NCBI GenBank assembly: GCA_018000455.1
Contig: JAGNJW010000005.1
Location: 186,001-250,000 of the forward strand
Reading direction: 5' to 3'
DNA: 64,000 bases
Source: Acidobacteriota bacterium
GTDB taxonomy: Bacteria; Acidobacteriota; Vicinamibacteria; Vicinamibacterales; UBA2999
The position numbers and the translations under genes were made by a program. The stretch's first letter is position 1; each line of letters opens with the position of its first letter. Positions 25,446 to 35,514 of the stretch are shown piece after piece. The notes beneath the pieces were generated by a model. It ran no database searches. It saw only the letters and a program-made list of their open reading frames with translations, and was not told the origin of the DNA.

Positions 25446-26914
25446 AACTCACGACCTTCGATGAATTCGTCGACCTCTCCAGACGCGGCAACTTCGTCCC
25501 CGTCTGCAAGGAGATCGTCGCCGACCTGCTCACGCCCGTCTCGGCCTTCTTGAAGGTGGCCGAGCACGCCGACTATGCGTTCCTCCTCGAGAGCGTCGAG
25601 GGCGGCGAGCACGTGGGCCGCTACTCGTTCCTCGGCAAGGATCCGTTCCTGGTCCTGCGATCGGCCGACAACGCGGTCACCGTCGAGCGGGCGGGGGAGA
25701 CCACGACGCTCGACGTGTCGTTCGCCGACGCCCTGCGGTCGCTCATGGCCGAGTACCAGTCGCCGTTCGTGCCCGGCCTGCCGCGCTTCACCGGCGGAGC
25801 CGTCGGCTACCTGGGCTACGAGGCGGCGGCATGGTTCGAACCAACCGCGGCGCGGGCCGATGGCGCCACCGTCGCTGGCGATGACGCGGCCTTCATGCTC
25901 TTCGACACGGTCCTGGCCTTCGATCACGTGCAGCACCGCATCCTCGTCATCGCCAACGCACGCATTTCCGGCGACGACGACCTGAAGGCGCTCTATCACT
26001 TCGCGTGCGCCAAGATCGGATTCGTCGAGCGGGAGCTGGAGCGCCCGCTCTCGGTGCCGAAGACACGTGAGGACGGCCCGCTCGTGCTGTCGTCGAACCA
26101 GACCCAGGAACAATATGAGGCTGCGGTCAAGAAGGCCAAGGAGCACATTGTCGCCGGCGACATCTACCAGGTGGTGCTGTCGCAGCGCTTCACGGCCGAG
26201 CTCGCGACCGACCCGTTCACCGTCTATCGCGCCTTGCGCCACGTGAACCCGTCGCCGTACATGTTCTTCGTGCGCAGCGGCCCACGCAGCGTCGTCGGTT
26301 CCTCGCCCGAGATGCTGGTGCGGGTCGAAGGCCGGCACGTCGTGACCCATCCGATCGCCGGCACCCGGCCACGGGGCCGGACGGAGGAGGAGGATCAGCG
26401 CTACGCCGATGAGCTCAAGCGCAACGAGAAGGAACGCGCCGAGCACGTCATGCTGGTCGACCTCGGCAGGAACGACATCGGCCGGGTGAGCGCCTATGGT
26501 ACCGTGCGCGTGCCGACCTACATGAACCTCGAGCGCTACTCGCACGTGATGCATCTCGTGTCGGTCGTCGAGGGGCAGCTGGCTGAGGATCACGACCGGC
26601 TCGATGCGCTGGCCAGTTGCTTTCCGGCCGGCACCGTCTCCGGCGCGCCGAAGGTGCGCGCCATGCAGATCATCAACGATCTCGAACCAGGGCCGCGCGG
26701 CGTCTACGCCGGGGCCGTCGGCTACCTCGACTTCGCCGGCAACCTCGATTTCTGCATCGCCATCAGGACCATCGTCCTCGAGGACGGCCAGGCGCACGTG
26801 CAGGCCGGAGCCGGCATCGTGGCCGACTCGAATCCGACGGCCGAGTACGACGAGACGCGCGACAAGGCTCGCGCGATGCTGACGGCCCTCGAACTGGCGC
26901 GCACAGGACTCTGA
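25442..26914 (+). CDS. trpE: Anthranilate synthase component I
   Basis: A 490-residue enzyme converting chorismate to anthranilate with TrpG. It contains the Trp feedback site LLESVEGGE (from residue 48), and the catalytic core with IAGTRPRGRTEEED, LVDLGRNDIGRVS, FPAGTVSGAPKVRAM and AGAGIVADSNP. These features and the pathway context favour trpE over pabB. Enzyme feedback plus the upstream attenuator would give two levels of Trp control. ATG 25442 overlaps the aroDE stop. Confidence 0.95.
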   Translation: MKLTTFDEFVDLSRRGNFVPVCKEIVADLLTPVSAFLKVAEHADYAFLLESVEGGEHVGRYSFLGKDPFLVLRSADNAVTVERAGETTTLDVSFADALRSLMAEYQSPFVPGLPRFTGGAVGYLGYEAAAWFEPTAARADGATVAGDDAAFMLFDTVLAFDHVQHRILVIANARISGDDDLKALYHFACAKIGFVERELERPLSVPKTREDGPLVLSSNQTQEQYEAAVKKAKEHIVAGDIYQVVLSQRFTAELATDPFTVYRALRHVNPSPYMFFVRSGPRSVVGSSPEMLVRVEGRHVVTHPIAGTRPRGRTEEEDQRYADELKRNEKERAEHVMLVDLGRNDIGRVSAYGTVRVPTYMNLERYSHVMHLVSVVEGQLAEDHDRLDALASCFPAGTVSGAPKVRAMQIINDLEPGPRGVYAGAVGYLDFAGNLDFCIAIRTIVLEDGQAHVQAGAGIVADSNPTAEYDETRDKARAMLTALELARTGL

Positions 26915-26915
26915 C

Positions 26916-27485
26916 ATGGTGCTCGTCGTCGACAACTACGATTCCTTCACCTTCAATCTCGTCCAGTACCTGGGCGAGCTCGGCGCCGATCTGCTGGTGC
27001 GGCGCAACGACGCGGTCTCGGTCAACGACGTCGTCGCGCTGGCCCCGGCACGGATCGTGATCTCGCCGGGCCCGGGCCACCCCGACTCGGCAGGTGTGTC
27101 GGTCGACCTCATCCGGCGACTGGCCGACCGCATCCCGATCCTCGGGGTGTGTCTCGGTCATCAGGCCATCGGCCACGCCTTCGGCGTCGCTGTCACGACG
27201 GCGCCGGCCCCGAGGCACGGCAAGACGTCGAGCGTGACGCACGACGGCCGCGGCGTCTTCCAGGGCCTGAGCAGTCCCTTCGACGCGGCCCGCTACCACT
27301 CGCTCGTCGTCTCGGCCGGCGACTGGCCCGACGCCCTCGAGCCGAGTGCCCATGCCGAAGACGACGGCGTCGTAATGGGCCTGCGGCACAAACAGTTCCC
27401 GCTGCACGGAGTCCAGTTCCACCCCGAGTCGATCCTGACCGGAGAGGGTCGCCACCTGCTCCGCAACTTCCTGGAGTGCACCTGA
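26916..27485 (+). CDS. trpG: Anthranilate synthase component II (glutamine amidotransferase)
   Basis: A 189-residue class I glutamine amidotransferase supplying ammonia to TrpE. It begins MVLVVDNYDSFTFNLVQYLG and has the catalytic triad: Cys in GVCLGHQAIG and His/Glu in GVQFHPESILT. It lies 1 bp after trpE and overlaps trpD by one base (TGATG). It could serve PabB as well if that is encoded elsewhere. Confidence 0.95.
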   Translation: MVLVVDNYDSFTFNLVQYLGELGADLLVRRNDAVSVNDVVALAPARIVISPGPGHPDSAGVSVDLIRRLADRIPILGVCLGHQAIGHAFGVAVTTAPAPRHGKTSSVTHDGRGVFQGLSSPFDAARYHSLVVSAGDWPDALEPSAHAEDDGVVMGLRHKQFPLHGVQFHPESILTGEGRHLLRNFLECT

Positions 27486-28498
27486 TGTTCGCCGACTTGC
27501 TCACCAAGCTCCTCAAGCGCGACGACCTCACGACCGAGGAAGCCGCCGCGGCGATGGATGCCGTGATGCGCGGTGAAGCCCATCCGGCACAGGTGGCGGG
27601 CATGCTCGTCGGCCTGGCCATGAAGGGCGAGCGGCCGGCCGAACTCGTCGGGCTCGCGAAGTCGATGCGCGCACACGGCGTGCGCATCGACGCTGGCCCG
27701 ACGGCTGTCGACACCTGCGGCACCGGCGGCGATCGGGCCGGCACTTTCAATATCTCGACGGCGGCAGCACTCGTTGTCGCGGCCGCCGGCGTGCAGGTCG
27801 TGAAGCACGGCAACCGCAGCGTCTCGAGCCGCTGCGGCAGCGCCGACGTGCTCGAGGCGCTCGGCGTCGCCGTCGAGGCGCCGCCCGCCACCGTGCAGCT
27901 CGCTCTGCAACGGGCCGGCATCGGGTTTTGTTTCGCGCCTTCATTCCATCCGGCCATGCGCTACGCCGGCGAGGCCAGGCGGGCGTTGGGCGTGCCGTCG
28001 GCCTTCAATCTCCTCGGCCCGCTCACCAATCCGGCGCGCGTCCCGTTTCAGATCGTCGGAGTGGCGCGGCCGGAACTCACCGAGCTCATGGCGCGGACCC
28101 TGCAGCAGCTCGGGGCATCGCGGGCCTGGGTCGTGCACGGCGCCGATGGCCTCGACGAGCTCTCGACGACTGGCTATTCCAAGGTGTCGGAGTGTCACGG
28201 AAAGGTCGTCCGGACCTTCTACGTCCATCCGTCGGATGTGGGACTGCCGAAGGCCGCCGCCGATGCGCTTCGCGGCGGCGACGCCGCGCACAACGCCGCC
28301 ATCATCCGCGACGTACTCGCGGGCGAGACCGGCCCGGCTCGCGACGTCGTGCTGCTGAACGCCGGCGCGGCCCTGCTGGTCTGCGGCAACGTCGCCTCGT
28401 TACGCGACGGGATCGCTCGGGCGGCGGGGGCAATCGACAGCGGCGCCGCCCGCCGCACCCTCGAGGCCCTGGTGTCGGCGACGGGGCCTGCCGCATGA
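27485..28498 (+). CDS. trpD: Anthranilate phosphoribosyltransferase
   Basis: A 337-residue enzyme attaching phosphoribose from PRPP to anthranilate. VDTCGTGGDRAGTFNIS binds PRPP, KHGNRSVSSRCGSADVLEALG binds anthranilate and metal, and FNLLGPLTNPA is conserved. The length and N terminus (MFADLLTKLLKRDDLT) are typical. It is joined to trpG by TGATG and to trpC by ATGA. Confidence 0.96.
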   Translation: MFADLLTKLLKRDDLTTEEAAAAMDAVMRGEAHPAQVAGMLVGLAMKGERPAELVGLAKSMRAHGVRIDAGPTAVDTCGTGGDRAGTFNISTAAALVVAAAGVQVVKHGNRSVSSRCGSADVLEALGVAVEAPPATVQLALQRAGIGFCFAPSFHPAMRYAGEARRALGVPSAFNLLGPLTNPARVPFQIVGVARPELTELMARTLQQLGASRAWVVHGADGLDELSTTGYSKVSECHGKVVRTFYVHPSDVGLPKAAADALRGGDAAHNAAIIRDVLAGETGPARDVVLLNAGAALLVCGNVASLRDGIARAAGAIDSGAARRTLEALVSATGPAA

Positions 28499-29307
28499 CT
28501 GCGCCGCCGCCCGACCTGTTGGCGGCCATCGTGGCGGCAACGCGCCGCGATCTCGCGAATCGTCAGGCGGAGCTGTCGTTTGCGGCCCTCGACGCCCGCG
28601 CGGCGGCGGCGCCGCCGCCCGACGGCCCGGCGTTCATCGCCCGCCTGGGCCGGCCGGACACCGTGAACATCATTGCCGAGTGCAAGCGGCGATCGCCCTC
28701 GCGCGGCCTGCTGTCACCGCGGTATTCGCCGGCCGACCAGGCTCGTGCCTACGAACGCGGTGGGGCGGCGGCCATCTCGGTGCTGACCGAGCCCTCGTTC
28801 TTCGATGGGGCGCTGGCGCACCTGTCAGCCGTGCGCGCGGCGGTGGCGGTGCCGCTGCTGCGCAAGGATTTCGTGGTCGACGAGTACCAGCTCCTCGAGG
28901 CCGTCACCGCCGGCGCCGATGCCGTGCTGCTCATCGTCAGTGCCCTGGCGCCGGCCGATCTCGTGCGGCTCCACGCCGCCGCCTCGGCCCGTGGCCTCGC
29001 CGTGCTTGTCGAAGTACACAACGAGGCAGAGCTCGAGGTCGCGCTGGGGGCCGGCGCCACCATCGTCGGCGTCAACAACCGCAACCTGCGAACGCTCGAG
29101 GTCGATACGCTGGTGTCTGAGCGCCTCGCGGCGCGCATGCCGCGTGAGGTCATCGGCGTGAGCGAGAGCGGGCTCGGCGGGGCTGGCGAGGTGGCGCGGC
29201 TGCAGGCGCTCGGCTATCGCGCGTTCCTCGTCGGCGAACGCCTGATGACGTCGGCCGATCCGGCGCGCGAGTTGCGGGCGCTCACGGGCGCGGACGTGCC
29301 GGTATGA
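28495..29307 (+). CDS. trpC: Indole-3-glycerol-phosphate synthase
   Basis: A 270-residue TIM-barrel enzyme of Trp synthesis. [13 protein letters not shown] contains the catalytic Lys and Glu region, [11 protein letters not shown] and [13 protein letters not shown] carry further active-site residues, and [10 protein letters not shown] and GVSESGL form the phosphate side. It is not fused to trpF as in E. coli; trpF follows with an ATGA overlap. Confidence 0.95.
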   Translation: MTAPPPDLLAAIVAATRRDLANRQAELSFAALDARAAAAPPPDGPAFIARLGRPDTVNIIAECKRRSPSRGLLSPRYSPADQARAYERGGAAAISVLTEPSFFDGALAHLSAVRAAVAVPLLRKDFVVDEYQLLEAVTAGADAVLLIVSALAPADLVRLHAAASARGLAVLVEVHNEAELEVALGAGATIVGVNNRNLRTLEVDTLVSERLAARMPREVIGVSESGLGGAGEVARLQALGYRAFLVGERLMTSADPARELRALTGADVPV

Positions 29308-29930
29308 GCTCCGTGCGTCTGAAGATCTGCGGTCTGACGCGCGAGACCGACGTCGACGCCGTGGCGGCGCTCGACGTCGATGCCGTGGGCTTCGTGCTGT
29401 GGCCGGGCAGCCCGCGTGCCGTCACGCCTGCGGCCGCGGCGGTGCTCGGACGGCGACTGCCGCCGTGGATGGCGCGCGTCGGTGTGATGGTCGGCCCGAC
29501 ACCGGCCGAGGCGTCCGTGGCCGTCAGGCAAGGCGGCCTGAGCGTGCTGCAGGTCCACGAGGTGGACGACGTGACGCCGCTTGTCGCGCTCGGCGTGCCA
29601 ATCGTCTGGGTAACCTCGCTCGACCGGGCGGCAGAGACGCCCACGCCGGCCGGTGCCACGCTGATGGTCGACGCCGTCGACCCGGTGCGGCACGGCGGCA
29701 CCGGCCGCCCGATCGATTGGGCTCGCGCTGCCGACCTGGCGCGCCGCGAGCGTCTAGTGCTCGCCGGTGGCCTCACCGCAGAGAACGTGGCCCGGGCTAT
29801 CGCGATGGTGCGCCCCTACGGCGTCGACGTGTCGTCAGGCGTCGAATCCGCTCCCGGCCTCAAGTCACCAGAACGTCTGCGGCAGTTCGTCGCGGCCGTC
29901 CGCCAACCGTCCGTCGAGCTCCCGCCATGA
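29304..29930 (+). CDS. trpF: Phosphoribosylanthranilate isomerase
   Basis: A 208-residue TIM barrel between trpC and trp[15 protein letters not shown] has the general-base Cys, the Asp lies in LMVDAVDP, and [14 protein letters not shown] and [10 protein letters not shown] form the phosphate site. It overlaps trpC and trpB by ATGA. Confidence 0.94.
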   Translation: MSSVRLKICGLTRETDVDAVAALDVDAVGFVLWPGSPRAVTPAAAAVLGRRLPPWMARVGVMVGPTPAEASVAVRQGGLSVLQVHEVDDVTPLVALGVPIVWVTSLDRAAETPTPAGATLMVDAVDPVRHGGTGRPIDWARAADLARRERLVLAGGLTAENVARAIAMVRPYGVDVSSGVESAPGLKSPERLRQFVAAVRQPSVELPP

Positions 29931-31156
29931 ACGCAACCGACCTCTCACCCACGCACAGCTTCGGCCAGCGCGACCCCGACGCCCGCGGCTACTTCGGCGA
30001 CTTCGGCGGACGCTTCGTCCCCGAGACGCTGGTCGCGGCAGTCGAAGCCCTGACCGAGGCCTATTTCACCGCGCGGCAGGATCCGACGTTCCGCGCCGAG
30101 CTGACCCGGCTGCTGACACACTACGTCGGTCGCCCGACGCCGCTATGGGAGGCCGCGCGCCTCGGTGCCGCCAGCGGTGGCGCGCGCGTCTTTCTGAAGC
30201 GGGAAGACCTGAACCACACCGGAGCGCACAAGATCAACAACGCGCTTGGCCAGGCGCTGCTCGCCCGGCGCATGGGTGCCACCCGCCTCATCGCCGAGAC
30301 CGGCGCCGGTCAACACGGTGTCGCCTCGGCCACGGCCGCCGCACTCCTCGGCCTGGAATGCGTCGTCTACATGGGCACCGAGGACATGGCGCGCCAGTCG
30401 CTGAACGTCTTCCGGATGCGCCTGCTCGGCGCGGAGGTGCGCGGCGTCGAGGCCGGCAGCGCAACGCTCAAAGACGCCATCAACGAGGCGATGCGCGACT
30501 GGGTCGCGACGGTGGGTACCAGCTATTACCTGCTCGGCTCGGTGCTCGGGCCGCATCCGTATCCGCTGATGGTGCGGGAGTTCCAGAGCGTGATCGGCCA
30601 GGAAGCGCGAGTCCAGATCCTCGCCGAGGCCGGCCGCCTGCCTGACGCAGTCGTGGCGTCAGTGGGCGGCGGCAGCAACGCCATGGGGATCTTCGATGCG
30701 TTCGTCGACGATCGGGCCGTGCGCCTCATCGGCGTCGAGGCCGGCGGTGAGGCGATCACCCGCGGGCGTCACGCCGCGCGCTTTGCCGGTGGCGCCGAAG
30801 GCGTCTTCCAGGGAACGCGCACCTGGCTGCTGCAGGACGAAGACGGCAATGTCACCGCCACGCACTCGGTCTCGGCGGGTCTCGACTACGCCGCTGTCGG
30901 GCCGGAGCATGCGTGGCTGCAGTCGACCGGGCGGGCCGAGTATGCCTGGGCCGACGACCGCGCCGCCCTCGACGCCTTCGCCTCGCTCGCCCGGCTCGAG
31001 GGCATCGTGCCCGCGCTCGAATCGGCGCACGCCGTCGCTCACGTTGCAGCGCTCGGCCGTGAGCTGGGCCCGGGAGCGGTCATCATCGTGAATCTTTCGG
31101 GCCGTGGAGACAAGGACGTGCAGACCGTCGCCAACCTGACAGGAGCCCGCGCATGA
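29927..31156 (+). CDS. trpB: Tryptophan synthase beta chain
   Basis: A 409-residue PLP enzyme joining indole and serine. [13 protein letters not shown] is the N-terminal hallmark, HTGAHKINN carries the PLP Lys (K102), [11 protein letters not shown] is the substrate loop and GGGSNAMG binds the PLP phosphate. It is the TrpB1 form, which pairs with TrpA. ATGA overlaps link it to trpF and trpA. Confidence 0.96.
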   Translation: MNATDLSPTHSFGQRDPDARGYFGDFGGRFVPETLVAAVEALTEAYFTARQDPTFRAELTRLLTHYVGRPTPLWEAARLGAASGGARVFLKREDLNHTGAHKINNALGQALLARRMGATRLIAETGAGQHGVASATAAALLGLECVVYMGTEDMARQSLNVFRMRLLGAEVRGVEAGSATLKDAINEAMRDWVATVGTSYYLLGSVLGPHPYPLMVREFQSVIGQEARVQILAEAGRLPDAVVASVGGGSNAMGIFDAFVDDRAVRLIGVEAGGEAITRGRHAARFAGGAEGVFQGTRTWLLQDEDGNVTATHSVSAGLDYAAVGPEHAWLQSTGRAEYAWADDRAALDAFASLARLEGIVPALESAHAVAHVAALGRELGPGAVIIVNLSGRGDKDVQTVANLTGARA

Positions 31157-31938
31157 GCCGCCTCGACGACACTTTTGCGCGGCTGCGCGCCGAGAGGCGC
31201 ACCGGCCTCATCGCCTATGTCACGGCCGGCGATCCGGATTTGCCGCGTTCGGCCGACGTCATCCGGGCCATCGACCGCGGCGGCGCCGACGTCATCGAGC
31301 TGGGCGTGCCGTTCTCGGATCCTTTGGCCGACGGTCCGGTCATCCAACGCGCCACCGAGCGGGCGCTGGCAGCCGGTACGACACTCACCAGGGTGCTGGA
31401 GCTGGCCGCAGGACTGCGGGCTGACGTCGCCACCCCGCTCGTCCTCTTCACCTACGCCAACCCGATGGTGCGGATGGGCGTGGTCGCCTTCGCGCGCCGG
31501 GCACGGGAAGCGGGTATCGACGGCGTGCTGGTGCTGGATCTGCCGCCGGAAGAGGCGAGTGAGGCGCGAGGCGCGTTCGTGGCCGAAGGCCTTGATACAA
31601 TTTTCCTCTTGAGCCCTACCACCTCCGTAGCACGAATCCGGCGCGCCGCCGAACTCGGCAGCGGCTTCCTCTACGGGATCTCGAGGCTCGGCGTCACGGG
31701 TGCGCGGTCGGATGTGGCCGACTCGGCCGAGGCGCTCGCGACGCGCGTGCGGGCCGAGACGTCCCGCCCTCTGGCGCTCGGCTTCGGATTCTCGCGGCCC
31801 GAGCACGTGCGCTCGGTCGGTCGTTGGGCCGACGCGGCGGTGGTCGGTTCGGCCCTGGTGCAAGTGGTCGCCGACCACGCCGGCCATGTCGGCCTCGGTG
31901 GGGAAGTCGAGCGGTACGTGCGATGGCTGCGGAGCTGA
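31153..31938 (+). CDS. trpA: Tryptophan synthase alpha chain
   Basis: A 261-residue TIM barrel releasing indole from indole-3-glycerol phosphate. [17 protein letters not shown] has the catalytic Glu, VLDLPPEEA the Asp, and FLLSPTTS and [12 protein letters not shown] the later loops. Its end overlaps the chorismate mutase start by 16 bp. Confidence 0.95.
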   Translation: MSRLDDTFARLRAERRTGLIAYVTAGDPDLPRSADVIRAIDRGGADVIELGVPFSDPLADGPVIQRATERALAAGTTLTRVLELAAGLRADVATPLVLFTYANPMVRMGVVAFARRAREAGIDGVLVLDLPPEEASEARGAFVAEGLDTIFLLSPTTSVARIRRAAELGSGFLYGISRLGVTGARSDVADSAEALATRVRAETSRPLALGFGFSRPEHVRSVGRWADAAVVGSALVQVVADHAGHVGLGGEVERYVRWLRS

Positions 31939-32255
31939 GTGTCGAGGCGTTGCGTGCCGAGATCGATCAGATCGACGAGGTGCTCGTGCGCCTGCTCGAC
32001 CGCCGGGCCCGGTGCGCCTATGCCATCGGGCGCGCCAAGCAGGCCGCCGGCCGGGCGATCTACGAGCCGAACCGCGAGACGGCAGTCCTGGCACACGTGC
32101 GCCAGGTCAACGAGGCGCTCGGCGGGCCGCTCGATGGCGACGCCATCGGGCGGTTGTTCGAGCGCGTGATCGACGAGGCACGACGAATTCAGCGGATCGA
32201 GGCAGAACGTCCGGCGCCGCCGGCGGGCGCCGCGGACGGGCAAGGCCGAACGTAG
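31923..32255 (+). CDS. Chorismate mutase, AroQ class
   Basis: A 110-residue all-helical protein that would convert chorismate to prephenate for Tyr and Phe. ALRAEIDQIDEVLVRLLDRR, AIGRAKQAAGRAIYEPNRE and IGRLFERVIDEARRIQ match the three AroQ helices. ATG 31923 lies inside the end of trpA. With DAHP synthase and TyrA immediately downstream, it begins the non-Trp part of the operon. Confidence 0.9.
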   Translation: MAAELSVEALRAEIDQIDEVLVRLLDRRARCAYAIGRAKQAAGRAIYEPNRETAVLAHVRQVNEALGGPLDGDAIGRLFERVIDEARRIQRIEAERPAPPAGAADGQGRT

Positions 32256-32259
32256 GCAG

Positions 32260-32265
32260 AAGGAG
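32260..32265 (+). promoter_or_regulatory. Strong ribosome-binding site of the DAHP synthase gene
   Basis: AAGGAG sits 7 nt before ATG 32273. It is one of the few canonical Shine-Dalgarno sequences in the operon and fixes the start. Confidence 0.6.
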
Positions 32266-32272
32266 CGGGGCA

Positions 32273-33319
32273 ATGGTGGTCGTAATGAAGGAACGGGCCT
32301 CTGACGAGCAGGTGCAGGCGGTGATCGCGCACCTGGTCGGAATTGGCATGGACGTGCACCGATCGTCGGGAGCGGCGCGCGTCGTCCTCGGGGTGGTCGG
32401 GTCTGGCACGGTGGACCGTGGGCTCGTGGCGCTGATGGAGGGCGTGCACGAGGTACTGCGGATCAGCGAACCCTACAAGTTGGCGAGTCGCACCTTCAAG
32501 CAGGAGGACACGATCATCTCGATCGGCGACCTGCGTATCGGCGGCGACGAGGTCATCGTGATGGCCGGTCCGTGCTCGGCGGAGACCGAGGCGCAGGTGC
32601 AGGCGACGGCCGCGGCCGTCAAGCGCGCCGGCGCCAAGGTGCTGCGCGGCGGCGCGTTCAAGCCGCGCTCATCGCCCTACAGCTTTCAGGGCCACGGCGA
32701 AGAGGGTCTGAGGATGCTCCGCGCCGGCGCCGATGCCCACGATCTCAAGCTCATCACCGAGGTGATGGACATCTCGCAGATCGAGGTCTGCGCGAAGTAC
32801 GCCGATATCTTTCAGGTCGGCGCCCGCAACATGCAGAACTTCACGCTACTGCGGGAGCTCGGGCGCGGCAAGACGCCCGTGATGCTGAAACGTGGCATCG
32901 CGGCCACCATCGAGGAGTGGCTGCTCTCGGCCGAATACGTGCTCTCTGGCGGCAACAGCAACGTCATGCTGTGCGAGCGCGGCATTCGCACGTTCGAAAC
33001 CAGTACGCGCAACACGCTCGACGTGTCGGCCATCCCAATCGTGAAGGACCTGTCGCACCTGCCGGTCCTGGTCGACCCGAGCCACGGCACGGGACGCCGC
33101 GACAAGGTGGCGCCGATGGCGCGTGCGGCGGCAGCGGCCGGGGCCGATGGATTGCTCATCGAAGTGCACTGCGATCCCGATCATGCCTGGTCGGATGGCG
33201 CGCAATCGATGTTCCCAGCGCAGTTCGAGCGCTTGATGGCCGAGCTGCGTATCATCACGCCAGCCATCGGCCGCAGCATCTGCCTCGAGCCGACGGCGCG
33301 CCGCGGCTGGGCGCGCTGA
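32273..33319 (+). CDS. 3-deoxy-7-phosphoheptulonate synthase (type I-beta)
   Basis: A 348-residue DAHP synthase, the first step of the shikimate pathway. Residues 1-~70 form a ferredoxin-like regulatory domain as in the Thermotoga enzyme. The barrel has MAGPCSAET, KVLRGGAFKPRSSPYSFQG, EVMDISQIE, MLKRGIAATIEEW and VDPSHGTGRR, including the metal-binding Cys and His. The N-terminal domain is the likely allosteric site. Lying in a Trp-attenuated operon ties entry into the pathway to Trp supply. Confidence 0.93.
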   Translation: MVVVMKERASDEQVQAVIAHLVGIGMDVHRSSGAARVVLGVVGSGTVDRGLVALMEGVHEVLRISEPYKLASRTFKQEDTIISIGDLRIGGDEVIVMAGPCSAETEAQVQATAAAVKRAGAKVLRGGAFKPRSSPYSFQGHGEEGLRMLRAGADAHDLKLITEVMDISQIEVCAKYADIFQVGARNMQNFTLLRELGRGKTPVMLKRGIAATIEEWLLSAEYVLSGGNSNVMLCERGIRTFETSTRNTLDVSAIPIVKDLSHLPVLVDPSHGTGRRDKVAPMARAAAAAGADGLLIEVHCDPDHAWSDGAQSMFPAQFERLMAELRIITPAIGRSICLEPTARRGWAR

Positions 33320-33320
33320 G

Positions 33321-34151
33321 GTGACGGCGCTGGCGCCCATCGAACGGCTGCTGGTCGTCGGTGCCGGCCTCATGGGCACCTCGGTCGCGCTGGCCGTGAA
33401 GCGCCGCTGGCCAGGCGTGGCGCTGACGGCGATCGATTCTGTCGCGCAGGCGCACGCTCCCTTCGACCGGCACCTCGGTGCCGCCGACGCTCTACCGCCG
33501 TTCGATCTGGCCGTCCTGGCCTGTCCGATCGATGCCTACGGCCCATGGATGGCTCGCCTGGCCGCCGAGGCGCCCGGTCGGCCCGTCACCGACGTCGGTA
33601 GCGTGAAGCGCCTGCCGCACCGTGTCGCCCGCGAGTGCGGCCTGACGTCCTTTGCAGGGGGCCACCCGATGGCCGGTGGGTCCGTGCCGGGGCCCGAGCG
33701 GGCGTCGGCGTCGCTGTTCGACGGCAGGATCTGGTTCGTCACGGCGGGCGAGGCGCCGGCCGCGGTGGTGGACCTGGCGTGCGCGCTCGCCGAGGGGTGT
33801 GGCGCCCGCGTGACGGACGTGGCGCCCGCCGCGCACGATGAGATCGTCGCCGCCGTCAGTCATCTGCCGCAGGTGGTGGCCAGCGTCCTCATGGCGACGG
33901 TGGCGGATGCCGCCAGCGACCGCGCGCTCGCGGCCACCGCCGGCGGGCTGCGTGACTCGACCCGCATCGCCGAAGGACCGGCCACGATGTGGCAACCGAT
34001 TTTTGCCGCCAACGCCGACCTCCTTGCGCCCCTCGTCCGTGACACCGCCGCGCGCCTGCAGTTACTGGCCGACCGGCTCGCCGATCCGGCGGCGGTGCGG
34101 GCCCTGTTCACGGCCGCCAACAGCGGTCGCCGACGCGTGCCACCGCTATAA
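33321..34151 (+). CDS. tyrA: Prephenate dehydrogenase
   Basis: A 276-residue NAD(P)-dependent enzyme of Tyr synthesis. LLVVGAGLMGTSVALAVKRR is the dinucleotide-binding motif, TDVGSVKRLP and FAGGHPMAGG carry conserved Ser/His, and VAAVSHLPQVVASVL holds the substrate-binding SHLPH-like motif. No ACT domain is present. GTG 33321 follows DAHP synthase by 1 bp. It ends the supraoperon; pheA is not in this window. Confidence 0.9.
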   Translation: MTALAPIERLLVVGAGLMGTSVALAVKRRWPGVALTAIDSVAQAHAPFDRHLGAADALPPFDLAVLACPIDAYGPWMARLAAEAPGRPVTDVGSVKRLPHRVARECGLTSFAGGHPMAGGSVPGPERASASLFDGRIWFVTAGEAPAAVVDLACALAEGCGARVTDVAPAAHDEIVAAVSHLPQVVASVLMATVADAASDRALAATAGGLRDSTRIAEGPATMWQPIFAANADLLAPLVRDTAARLQLLADRLADPAAVRALFTAANSGRRRVPPL

Positions 34152-34152
34152 T
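34147..34152 (+). promoter_or_regulatory. -10 box of the CoA-transferase operon
   Basis: A perfect TATAAT overlaps the tyrA stop codon and ends 7 nt before the ATG at 34160. This suggests an independent, leaderless transcript for the CoA-transferase genes. Confidence 0.55.
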
Positions 34153-34159
34153 CGGTCGC

Positions 34160-34852
34160 ATGCAGAAAGTAGTACGCGATGCCGACGCCGCCGTCGAAGT
34201 CATCGGTGACGGCGCCACGATCATGATGGGGGGCTTTGGCGTCTGCGGCGTCCCCGAGAACCTCATCGCCGCGCTGCACCGCAGAGGCGCACGCGATCTG
34301 ACCATCATCAGCAACAACGCCGGCACCGACGACCACGGCGTAGGCGTGCTGCTCAAGGCGCGCCAGATCCGCAAGATGGTCTCGACCTATGTCGGCGAGA
34401 ACAAGGAGTTCGAGCGCCAGTTCCTCCAGAAGGAAATCGAGGTTGAACTGGTGCCGCAGGGCACCTTCTCCGAGCGAATCCGTGCCGGCGGTGCCGGCAT
34501 CGCCGCGTTCTTCACGCCCACCGGCGTCGGCACGATGGCCGCCGAGGGCAAAGAGGTGCGCGACTTCGACGGGCGCCTCTACGTCATGGAACGCGGCCTC
34601 ACGGCTGATTTCGCGTTCGTGAAGGCCTGGACGGGCGACACGGCCGGCAACCTCGTCTACCGCCGTACGACGCGCAACTTCAACCCCATGATGGCCACCG
34701 CCGGCAGGACGACCATCGCCGAGGTGGAGGAGCTCGTCGACGCGGGCGTTATCGCCGGTGATCACGTGCACACGCCAGGCATCTTCGTCCAGTGGATTCT
34801 GCGCGGCGCCGCCTACAGCAAGAAGATCGAGAAGCGCACGGTGAGGGCCTGA
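34160..34852 (+). CDS. scoA: 3-oxoacid CoA-transferase, subunit A
   Basis: A 230-residue class I CoA-transferase alpha subunit. [16 protein letters not shown] is the CoA-binding glycine loop and LTIISNNAG and [12 protein letters not shown] are family motifs. With the next gene it moves CoA between succinyl-CoA and an acetoacetate-like acid. It starts only 8 bp after tyrA but has its own TATAAT. It overlaps the beta subunit by one base (TGATG). The AtoE-type transporter 2.6 kb downstream supports acetoacetate or short-chain acid use. Confidence 0.9.
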   Translation: MQKVVRDADAAVEVIGDGATIMMGGFGVCGVPENLIAALHRRGARDLTIISNNAGTDDHGVGVLLKARQIRKMVSTYVGENKEFERQFLQKEIEVELVPQGTFSERIRAGGAGIAAFFTPTGVGTMAAEGKEVRDFDGRLYVMERGLTADFAFVKAWTGDTAGNLVYRRTTRNFNPMMATAGRTTIAEVEELVDAGVIAGDHVHTPGIFVQWILRGAAYSKKIEKRTVRA

Positions 34853-35499
34853 TGGATATTCGAGAGCGTATCGTGCGGCGCGTCGCCCTTGAACTGAAGG
34901 ACGGCGACTACGTCAACCTCGGCATCGGCATGCCGACGCTGGTGGCCAACTTCCTGCCGCCTGGGATCGAGATCACGCTGCACTCCGAGAACGGCATGCT
35001 CGGCGTCGGACCGTATCCGTCGGCCGATGAGGTCGACGCCGACCTCATCAACGCTGGCAAGGAGACCGTCAGCGAGGCGCCTGGTGCCAGTTACTTCAAC
35101 AGCGCCGACTCGTTCGCCATGATTCGCGGCGGGCACATCGACGTCACGGTGCTGGGCGCGCTCGAGGTCGACGCTGGCGGCAGCCTGGCCAACTGGATGG
35201 TGCCGGGCAAGATGGTGAAGGGCATGGGCGGCGCGATGGATCTCGTGGCCGGGGCCAAGCGCGTCATCATCGCCATGGAGCACACGACCAAGGACGGCGC
35301 CTCGAAGATTCTGCCGCGCTGTACGCTGCCGCTCACCGGCGTGGGGGTCGTCGACCTCATCGTGACGGAACTGGCAGTCATCGAGGTCACCCCGGCCGGG
35401 CTCGCGCTGCGCGAGATGGCGACCGGCACGAACGAAGAGGCCGTGCGGGCGGCCACGGCAGCGCCGCTCGCGGTCGACGGGCCGGTCGGCCGCTTCTGA
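34852..35499 (+). CDS. scoB: 3-oxoacid CoA-transferase, subunit B
   Basis: A 215-residue beta subunit. [16 protein letters not shown] is the start of the fold and [12 protein letters not shown] contains the catalytic Glu that forms the acyl-CoA thioester intermediate. [19 protein letters not shown] is conserved. The length is typical of the subunit. It probably catabolises or activates acetoacetate together with scoA. Confidence 0.92.
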   Translation: MDIRERIVRRVALELKDGDYVNLGIGMPTLVANFLPPGIEITLHSENGMLGVGPYPSADEVDADLINAGKETVSEAPGASYFNSADSFAMIRGGHIDVTVLGALEVDAGGSLANWMVPGKMVKGMGGAMDLVAGAKRVIIAMEHTTKDGASKILPRCTLPLTGVGVVDLIVTELAVIEVTPAGLALREMATGTNEEAVRAATAAPLAVDGPVGRF

Positions 35500-35514
35500 A
35501 CGCGAGCGGGCGCC

